Positions 6,553-10,949 of a stretch of DNA of 10,949 bases are shown here, piece by piece; within the stretch, counting starts at the first letter, position 1, and each line of letters starts with the position of its first letter. Under the pieces are notes generated by a model. That model was not told where the DNA came from. It was given only the letters and a program-made list of their open reading frames with translations, and did no database searches. The DNA comes from Spirochaetaceae bacterium (lineage in GTDB: Bacteria > Spirochaetota > Spirochaetia > Treponematales > Breznakiellaceae), in contig JAITHR010000159.1 of NCBI GenBank assembly GCA_031279895.1, positions 1 through 10,949 of the forward strand, in the 5' to 3' direction. Position numbers and translations under genes: made by a program.

Positions 6553-8085
6553 TTACTTTCGCTCTTCCGGTTCCGGCATCGCAATCGAGCGGGCCTTTGC
6601 TTTGAGCGCATGGGCCTTGACCCGCGGAGCCGCGATCTTGAAGCCCCGTTTGCCAGAGAAGCCCGCCGCGATCTGGCGCAGGGTTTCGCAGGTAAGCTCA
6701 AGGGAGTTGATGTTCTCTCCGCCTATCTGCCCCCGATCCACGCCTAAGCCAAAGAACCAGTGGGGGTTTTCATAATCAGCGGCAGAGGCTATGCGAATGC
6801 CGTTTCTGCGGAACCAGAGCCTCCCCTGATCATACTGATCCACGCCGTTCTCATAGAGAATGTCCCAGTAAGAAAGCCCCGCGTATCCGGTTTCACCACT
6901 ACTGTCTGGGTAGCCGAATGTTTGGCCGCTGTCCACCAGGGTGAAATCATCCGGGTCAGCTTCCATCTCTGACGGAGTAAGAACCACGTCAAGAGTAATA
7001 AGCATATTACCGGTTGTTTTGTAGAGCTTCCAGAAAAGGCTCTTAAAGTTCGGCCCAAAGGTGAAGGTGAGGATGTAGACAATGCCCCCGTTTGATGCCG
7101 ACCCCGCCTGGGCTGCGATTGCCGCGATGTCATAGGTGCCGGTGTCACTAGGCGCGGCGGCGGGAGCATCCCCTTCGATGATGACGTCGGCGCTCAGCGT
7201 GGACGCAAAGGGGTCAACTCTGGTGATATTAGAGAACGCTCCATTGGTAAGGTTCGATTCCTGTTTGCCGCCGATAGCCGGAATAAGGAGGCGCGTCCCT
7301 GATATACCAGTAACCGGAATAATCTCCTGAGCGTTCCTGCCCACGTCGGTCCTGGCATTGAACCCAAACGCGCCGCCGGTTTTTGTAAGCCGCATGAGGA
7401 TGCTTGGTTCGTAGGTAACATCAGGATAGTTTACGACACTGATAATATACAGGGCAAAGAGGTACTCGTCGTCTCCGTCTTGGAGATAGATGATCCCCTG
7501 GCCCTTCGCGTCGGGAGGCAAACCAATATCCACGCCAAGGGCTTCTTCGCTCAGGTCAATAACCCCTGCCACGTCAACCGCGGCGCCCTCAGTCGCGCTG
7601 TCCAGCGCCGCGGTCCCCACAAACCAGACCTTACGGGCGTCGTAGTCAATAATGTAGAGGTCGTCCCCAACCTGGGCAACCCCGTGAGGATTAGTGGCAG
7701 CCTGCGCCCCGCCTGCATTAAGGGTTATATTCTGGGTTTGCCAATCCCAGTCACTTCCGTCAGCGCTGGGCTTGATAACCGAATACCTTACAGTGGAAGG
7801 CAGTCCCGCTTCAGGCGTATGGATTTTTGCCAGCAGTATCCGCAGTTCCCGATCAGTGCCGCTGCTTGAGGGAACGGTATACGAGAAAAGCACCGGGTCC
7901 TGGGAATCCTCTGGGGGCTGGTCGTTTCTGATCTCCAGATCCGAATCCGCCGGACTATCAATAGAAACAACCGGATTCCCGATGGTTCCCGCCACATACA
8001 TGAGCCGCGGCCCCTGATACACCGTGTCAAGCACGGTGAAACTGGCCAGCAGTTCTCTCTTTGCTGCTAATTTCTTTTTTTTCAT
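6553..8085 (-). CDS. Unrecognised 510-aa protein, weakly beta-propeller-like
   Basis: I do not recognise a family. The start is supported by AGGAG nine bases upstream. The N terminus (MKKKKLAAKRELLASF) is basic but lacks a hydrophobic signal peptide or lipobox, which is odd for a gene between two lipoprotein genes. The body is rich in short beta-strand-like segments: NPHGVAQVGDDLYIIDYDAR (132-151) is of the kind seen in beta-propeller blades (NHL or YncE-like), and GIIYLQDGDDEYLFALYI (197-214) could be another blade. A Trp/Tyr-rich segment spans about 405-445. The C-terminal 32 residues are strongly basic and then acidic (ending PEPEERK). A role beside its lipoprotein neighbours, possibly ligand binding, is inference from position only. 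Confidence 0.75.
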   Translation of the reverse strand: MKKKKLAAKRELLASFTVLDTVYQGPRLMYVAGTIGNPVVSIDSPADSDLEIRNDQPPEDSQDPVLFSYTVPSSSGTDRELRILLAKIHTPEAGLPSTVRYSVIKPSADGSDWDWQTQNITLNAGGAQAATNPHGVAQVGDDLYIIDYDARKVWFVGTAALDSATEGAAVDVAGVIDLSEEALGVDIGLPPDAKGQGIIYLQDGDDEYLFALYIISVVNYPDVTYEPSILMRLTKTGGAFGFNARTDVGRNAQEIIPVTGISGTRLLIPAIGGKQESNLTNGAFSNITRVDPFASTLSADVIIEGDAPAAAPSDTGTYDIAAIAAQAGSASNGGIVYILTFTFGPNFKSLFWKLYKTTGNMLITLDVVLTPSEMEADPDDFTLVDSGQTFGYPDSSGETGYAGLSYWDILYENGVDQYDQGRLWFRRNGIRIASAADYENPHWFFGLGVDRGQIGGENINSLELTCETLRQIAAGFSGKRGFKIAAPRVKAHALKAKARSIAMPEPEERK

Positions 8086-8118
8086 AAAGAAATGCTCCTA
8101 GAAAATAAAACAGTTATT

Positions 8119-8212
8119 GTTTCGATTACCCAACGGGTAATTTGATTGAAACCAATGCAATAGGGTTTATATAAATTAAGTAAATACATACGCTCATAGC
8201 GTTTCGTGTATT
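8119..8212 (-). other. AT-rich gap with two intercistronic stem-loops
   Basis: The 131-base gap between the 514-aa and 510-aa genes is strongly AT-rich. It holds a perfect ATTACCC-AAC-GGGTAAT hairpin (8125-8141), extended by GTTTC/GAAAC (8119-8123/8148-8152), and a second stem-loop ACGCT-CAT-AGCGT (8190-8202) extended by AATACA/TGTATT (8183-8188/8207-8212). The second sits just after the stop of the upstream gene on the minus strand and is followed by AT-rich sequence without a clean T-run. These could weaken or adjust read-through to the downstream genes. Confidence 0.5.
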
Positions 8213-8216
8213 AGAA

Positions 8217-9761
8217 TTAATTTGATACATAATCATCCATATTAGTGTTAGTAAAATTATAATCATTTCTCTCTGATACTAAAGATAGTTGTCTTGTGCC
8301 GCTTATCGTTAGTATAGTATGGTCATTACCTAAAAAGGTGCCGCCGCTTTTCTTAAACCTATCTGTAGCTTTAGCGAAGTGTATAAAACCATACTTCATT
8401 GCGTCTTGATGTTTCTTAAAATTGCTGATTTCACCGCCTTTGAGCCAACTGAGCTGGTTAGCTTTATCTAAAAGAATTATACAGTTGTATGTTACATTCG
8501 TGCTTGCAGTAAAATTGGTTATTTTCGAGCCGTTTTCCATAATAAAGCTGGCGTTTTCGTTAAATATATAAATCAGACTACGAAAATAACTACCTATATA
8601 AGGTAAATCAGTGCAGTCCAAGGTAATGTTCTCTTCTAATTGCAGGGTAATCGGATAGATCTTGGAGTTCCAACCAATGTTAAACCAGCCAAATCCATAG
8701 TGAGTACTATTGTTGCAGTTAATAGGGGTATTGCTATTACGTTTATTAATCGTTTGTGAAGTGTCTGTTATTATATTTTCTTGTATTCCATTTATCGTGT
8801 CCCATGTCAGAGTCTGCTCTTCTTTAAAGCCCCGTATGCGTATGATAACATTGCTTTCGTTCATCACGCTCAGATTGTGCCGCACCATGGCCTCGTTATT
8901 TTCCACGCGGATAAGGTATTCGGTCTCCGCCTTCGCGTTGTGGTCAACCCAGACCAGGGCTTTGGTGAGGTTCGTTACCTGATCCAGCGGCACCGCGCTG
9001 GTAGCGGTGTTTTGGGTCCCGCTGAGGCTGGTCGTAATAAAGTTCCCCAGGTTTGCCTCGGTTATGCGGGTCAGTTTCCCGCCTTTCACACAGGCGTCCC
9101 CGTCGCTCAAGCCCCGGTTAAAGGCGCTGCAATCCCCGCACTCCCCGCACCGGTCGTAATCTACCGTGCGGTCAACCGCAAAGACCGCCGCGCCGGTAAA
9201 GTCCGGCCGGGCGTCAAGCCGTATCGTGTAGACCTTGTCGGTCTTCTCCGCCTCGCTCACCGTAAGGGCGAACTCGTAGGCCCTGCCCTCAAACTGGGTG
9301 TCAAAATCATCCAGGTCAACGCTCACAATGGCGGTGGTGTCGCTTGCCGCAGTCTCGCTTCCCTCGATAGTTGTTCCCTCGGTGAGGAGCGTTACCGCCG
9401 CCGCGTCCGCGCCGCTCAGCGTGATGGTCTGTCCCGCCGCTTTAAGCACCGTAAAATGGGCCGCCTTCTTTTCAATGACCCCCATTTCGATGGTCTGCGC
9501 CGCTTCCGCAAGATGATCCATGTCGAGGCCGATATTTATGTCCGTGTACCCGTTAATCGTACCGAACTCCACGTCCGCGGTAAGCGGCAGACCGCCTCCG
9601 GGGGTCGTGGGGTTGGTCGGGTTAGTGGGATTGGTGGGGTTAGTGGGATTGGTCGCGTCGTTTCCTTTCGCGCCCAGCGCGTCTTCGCATGACCCGAAAA
9701 GAACGGCCAAACCGATGGCCGCCGCCGCAGTAATCACAGATACCTTCTTCAAAATACGCAT
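8217..9761 (-). CDS. Mosaic surface lipoprotein with NPT linker, Cys cluster and beta-helix-like C terminus
   Basis: A 514-aa predicted lipoprotein: the signal ends LFGSC, with lipidated Cys25 (a relaxed, spirochaete-like lipobox). Five Asn-Pro-Thr repeats (38-52) form a flexible stalk. A beta-rich region (about 60-185) is followed by CGECGDC with Cys205, 208 and 211, plus Cys224. The last ~200 residues have repeats such as ENGSKITNF (409-417), LKGGEISNF (440-448) and KSGGTFLGN (471-479), typical of right-handed beta-helix surface proteins. DNA for this C-terminal part is far more AT-rich than the rest: 18 of 60 G+C at 8461-8520 against 42 of 60 at 9361-9420. This suggests a domain swap near residue 300. 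AGGAG lies eight bases before the start. First gene downstream of the B12 riboswitch; function unknown. Confidence 0.85.
   Translation of the reverse strand: MRILKKVSVITAAAAIGLAVLFGSCEDALGAKGNDATNPTNPTNPTNPTNPTTPGGGLPLTADVEFGTINGYTDINIGLDMDHLAEAAQTIEMGVIEKKAAHFTVLKAAGQTITLSGADAAAVTLLTEGTTIEGSETAASDTTAIVSVDLDDFDTQFEGRAYEFALTVSEAEKTDKVYTIRLDARPDFTGAAVFAVDRTVDYDRCGECGDCSAFNRGLSDGDACVKGGKLTRITEANLGNFITTSLSGTQNTATSAVPLDQVTNLTKALVWVDHNAKAETEYLIRVENNEAMVRHNLSVMNESNVIIRIRGFKEEQTLTWDTINGIQENIITDTSQTINKRNSNTPINCNNSTHYGFGWFNIGWNSKIYPITLQLEENITLDCTDLPYIGSYFRSLIYIFNENASFIMENGSKITNFTASTNVTYNCIILLDKANQLSWLKGGEISNFKKHQDAMKYGFIHFAKATDRFKKSGGTFLGNDHTILTISGTRQLSLVSERNDYNFTNTNMDDYVSN
9600..9650 (+). repeat. Nine-base repeat (NPT codons) with G-runs on the plus strand
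   Basis: Positions 9606-9650 encode (Asn-Pro-Thr) five times on the minus strand. On the plus strand this gives six runs of three or more G (9600-9604, 9609-9612, 9619-9621, 9627-9629, 9636-9639, 9645-9647) separated by four to six bases, the arrangement expected of a G-quadruplex. The repeat is prone to slippage, so stalk length may vary between strains. Confidence 0.75.
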
Positions 9762-9798
9762 ACTATCGTCTCCTATCTAACGCGCCGTTTCAGATCCT

Positions 9799-9815
9799 GC
9801 CGGACAACGTCCGGC
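9799..9815. other. Perfect hairpin in the 5' leader of the 514-aa lipoprotein gene
   Basis: GCCGGAC-AAC-GTCCGGC, seven paired bases with a three-base loop, about 40 bases before the start codon and upstream of its ribosome-binding site. CAGATC on one side can pair with GGTCTG at 9829-9834. It could influence translation or leader stability. Confidence 0.55.
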
Positions 9816-10093
9816 GGACTTTCGTCCCGGTCTGAATACGGCATTTTTATTTTTTCATCTATTTTGTAATGTCCTTTTTTCCAGAGGCCACTTTTTTCTC
9901 TAAACCTCACTTTTTTCTCTTTAGACTACCCATACACTTTCACGTTATTCCTACACACGCGCTCGTTTTTTCAATTCCCCCCTTCTCCCTTCTCCTTTCC
10001 CCCTTTTTCCCCTTTATAACGCGCCGGTTTGTATTTCCCCTTTGCAATCGGAGTAAACAGGCAACCGGCGAAACCTGCGGGAGCTGACCGCGT

Positions 10094-10279
10094 TTACGTC
10101 ATGGCGGGCCTCCTCTCTGCAACAGTTCCCGAAAGGAAACACCGAAGCGGCGCGAAGGCCGCTTCGGACACGAGTGAAAAGGATTTTTTATATAAAAAAC
10201 GAATAAAAAAAGAAGCCGAAAAAAGCGGCATCACGCCGCGCTGTTTAAGACAGGGCGCCGGCCATATCATTCTGGGCAT
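10094..10279 (-). CDS. Doubtful 61-codon ORF in the riboswitch leader
   Basis: An ATG at 10279 is preceded six bases upstream by a very strong ribosome-binding stretch GGGAGGGGGGAGG, so ribosomes may load here. The 61-aa product (start MPRMIWPAPC) has no recognisable domain. The reading frame runs straight through the terminator-like hairpin and T-run (10211-10241) and through a perfect ten-pair hairpin (10142-10167), which argues against a conserved protein. It could be a short leader peptide, a decayed gene first in the riboswitch operon, or chance. Regulation by the B12 riboswitch 114 bases upstream is possible. Confidence 0.25.
   Translation of the reverse strand: MPRMIWPAPCLKQRGVMPLFSASFFIRFLYKKSFSLVSEAAFAPLRCFLSGTVAERRPAMT
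10142..10167. other. Strong perfect hairpin
   Basis: CCGAAGCGGC pairs with GCCGCTTCGG around the six-base loop GCGAAG, ten perfect GC-rich pairs. On the minus strand TGTTTCC follows; on the plus strand ACACGAG follows. Neither gives a real T-run, so it is probably a stable RNA structure rather than a terminator. Confidence 0.7.
10211..10241 (-). terminator. Intrinsic-terminator-like hairpin downstream of the B12 riboswitch
   Basis: On the minus strand GCGGC-loop-GCCGC (10239-10225) is followed at once by six T residues and, after CGGCTTC, by a second T-run, the form of a Rho-independent terminator. It lies about 150 bases after the riboswitch and 450 bases before the first lipoprotein start. 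It could be the off-switch of the riboswitch or the end of a short RNA of about 360 bases. The five-pair stem is short. Confidence 0.55.
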
Positions 10280-10392
10280 ACTATTCCTCCCCCCTCCCTT
10301 TGTTACACGAGGGTGTGCCAGAAAATGATTATGGTTAGCGTATAATCACGTTTCTAAAGACCCAATCCGCGGGGTCTCAAAAAATAAAGAGC

Positions 10393-10571
10393 CGTATACC
10401 AAAGTCTCCTGACTTACCGGTTTTTCCCGCTCCGTCAAGCCTTCCCGACGCGCCGCGCCGGTGGCTGTCTCTGCCGGAGCCGCCGCTTTTTTTCTTTTTC
10501 TAAAAAACGGCTCCCTGATTACAGTTACGGGATAGCGGGGGAATTACACCCCTCTTCCTCTGAAATATACG
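10393..10571 (-). promoter_or_regulatory. Cobalamin (vitamin B12) riboswitch
   Basis: Read on the minus strand, this ~180-nt element has the landmark order of the cobalamin class: closing stem CGTATA (10571-10566) paired with TATACG (10398-10393), GAGGGGTGTAATTCCCC, CCCGTAACTGTAA (ACTGTAA at plus 10519-10525), an internal arm GGAGCCG/CGGCTCC (10508-10514/10476-10482), GCCAC (10461-10465), GGGAAGGC (10439-10446) and the B12-box-like AGTCAGGAGACT (10403-10414). The internal arm is capped by an A-rich loop. A promoter sits at the expected distance upstream. High B12 would be expected to repress what follows on this strand, namely the lipoprotein genes at 9761-4484 or the short leader ORF. Confidence 0.95.
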
Positions 10572-10579
10572 ATAGTCAA

Positions 10580-10608
10580 AATATAAATCCGCCCAAACAA
10601 AAAGTCAA
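10580..10608 (-). promoter_or_regulatory. Promoter of the B12 riboswitch transcript
   Basis: On the minus strand TTGACT (10608-10603) and TATATT (10585-10580) are separated by exactly 17 bases. Transcription would start near 10573, almost at the first base of the riboswitch closing stem at 10571. The fit of promoter to riboswitch start strengthens both calls. Confidence 0.75.
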
Positions 10609-10666
10609 ACCGTTTTTGAGATTTTTTTCTTTTTTCTACACGCTTCCCCGATCTTCCGGCCAAACG

Positions 10667-10768
10667 CAGCCTCCGGCTGTTCCATAAGCTCTTCCTGATA
10701 CCGCGGCAAAACGGACGTTGACCGCTTCGAGGCGCGGCGCGGGACGCTTATGAAGCCGCCGGAGGCGG
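10667..10768. repeat. Intergenic repeat module A, copy 3
   Basis: Framed by two hairpins of the TCC/GGA-loop family: CAGCC-TCC-GGCTG (10667-10679) and CCGCC-GGA-GGCGG (10756-10768). Just inside are the complementary arms CATAAG (10683-10688) and CTTATG (10747-10752). The centre has ATACCG, GGACGTTGACCGCTTCGAGGCG and related GC blocks also seen at 2519-2641. This is the clearest view of the module as a ~100-nt unit with mirrored ends. Confidence 0.8.
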
Positions 10769-10840
10769 TCAGCTGACGGTCGTTGTTCGGAGCGGGGCGC
10801 ATGACGCTTATGAAACCGTCGGAGACGGGCCGGAGGCTGT
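10769..10840. repeat. Intergenic repeat module A, partial copy 4
   Basis: Adjacent to copy 3 and sharing its right-hand end: GACGCTTATG (10803-10812) then CCGTC-GGA-GACGG (10816-10828), then GCCGGAGGCTGTT. The left half is missing or unrecognisable. The outer hairpin stem (CCGTC/GACGG) differs from that of copy 3 (CCGCC/GGCGG) but is still fully paired. Confidence 0.65.
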
Positions 10841-10927
10841 TGAACAATAAGACCAGCGTACATAAGGCATGATACTGTATGGAAATACATTACTCATTTC
10901 AATCTGTTTCGGTTTTTACACCGTCAT

Positions 10928-10943
10928 AAAAGGTATACCTTTT
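10928..10943. promoter_or_regulatory. 16-base perfect palindrome at the right edge
   Basis: AAAAGGTATACCTTTT is a perfect palindrome without a loop, near the window end. This form suits a dimeric regulator binding site, but no adjacent gene is visible in the window, so the role is unknown. The surrounding 10850-10949 is otherwise AT-rich with no gene seen. Confidence 0.35.
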
Positions 10944-10949
10944 GTCGTA

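Larger units (their letters stand above)
9762..10392 (-). other. Long leader region between the B12 riboswitch and the first lipoprotein gene
   Basis: About 630 bases without a convincing gene. From the riboswitch leftward it holds a six-pair hairpin AGACCC/GGGTCT (10358-10377), a doubtful 61-codon ORF, a terminator-like hairpin (10211-10241), a strong perfect hairpin (10142-10167), an eight-base inverted pair CGCCGGTT/AACCGGCG (10022-10029/10063-10070), a 41-base pyrimidine run (9975-10015), a 13-base direct repeat CACTTTTTTCTCT (9889-9901 and 9908-9920), and a GCCGGAC-AAC-GTCCGGC hairpin (9799-9815) extended by CAGATC/GGTCTG. I see no second good promoter for the lipoprotein genes here. Confidence 0.6.

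Noticed and set aside
8781..9692. 303-codon rightward open frame
   Set aside because: Lies antisense to the GC-rich half of the 514-aa lipoprotein and has no ribosome-binding site or domain that I can see.
9869..10328. Rightward open frames of 72 and 99 codons
   Set aside because: The first is Phe/Pro/Leu-rich because it translates the pyrimidine tracts; the second crosses the perfect hairpin and the minus-strand terminator. Neither has a convincing start.
10341..10346. Perfect TATAAT on the plus strand
   Set aside because: No acceptable -35 box at 16-18 bases upstream, no extended -10, and no rightward gene follows.
10605..10890. Leftward open frames of 80 and 84 codons
   Set aside because: Both are translations of repeat module A copies 3 and 4, with products made of repeat-derived peptide and no independent support.
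1..10949. tRNA, rRNA or insertion-sequence genes
   Set aside because: No tRNA-like cloverleaf with a TTCGA-type arm, no rRNA signature and no transposase-like protein was seen; the repeats look like non-coding elements.

Overview
The window is most consistent with a host-associated or termite-gut-type spirochaete of the Treponema group. I infer this from the GC-rich fatty-acid genes, the tryptophan- and asparagine-rich surface lipoproteins with relaxed lipoboxes, the beta-helix style surface repeats and the abundant GC-rich intergenic repeats. This is recognition from sequence character, not a database match.

Layout. Positions 1-728 are non-coding and packed with repeats: small hairpins with a constant three-base TCC/GGA loop, four copies of a 60-72 nt module in both orientations, one copy of a ~140 nt imperfect inverted module, and a 27-nt tandem repeat. 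A leftward gene may start at the very left edge. Positions 729-4422 hold a rightward fatty-acid synthesis cluster in the order fabD, fabG, fabF, fabZ (malonyl loading, condensation, ketoreduction, dehydration), with a good candidate promoter directly after the repeats. Another repeat module sits between fabG and fabF. The fab cluster converges on a leftward cluster at a hairpin-rich 60-nt gap.

Positions 4484-9761 hold three leftward genes, in transcription order a 514-aa lipoprotein, a 510-aa protein of unknown function, and a 661-aa lipoprotein with Ig-like and PKD-like domains and a conserved C-terminal surface domain. Upstream of them, on the same strand, lies a well-formed cobalamin (B12) riboswitch (10393-10571) with a matching promoter (10580-10608). 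The ~630-nt stretch between riboswitch and first lipoprotein contains a terminator-like hairpin, a strong perfect hairpin, a doubtful 61-codon ORF and a long pyrimidine tract. Positions 10660-10840 carry two more repeat modules.

The most interesting reading is that B12 controls a surface-lipoprotein operon. The C-terminal domain of the 661-aa protein looks, from memory, like surface proteins found in Bacteroides B12-uptake loci, so this may be a spirochaetal counterpart of that surface B12-capture strategy. An alternative is that the riboswitch makes a short, independently terminated RNA. The sequence alone does not decide between them.
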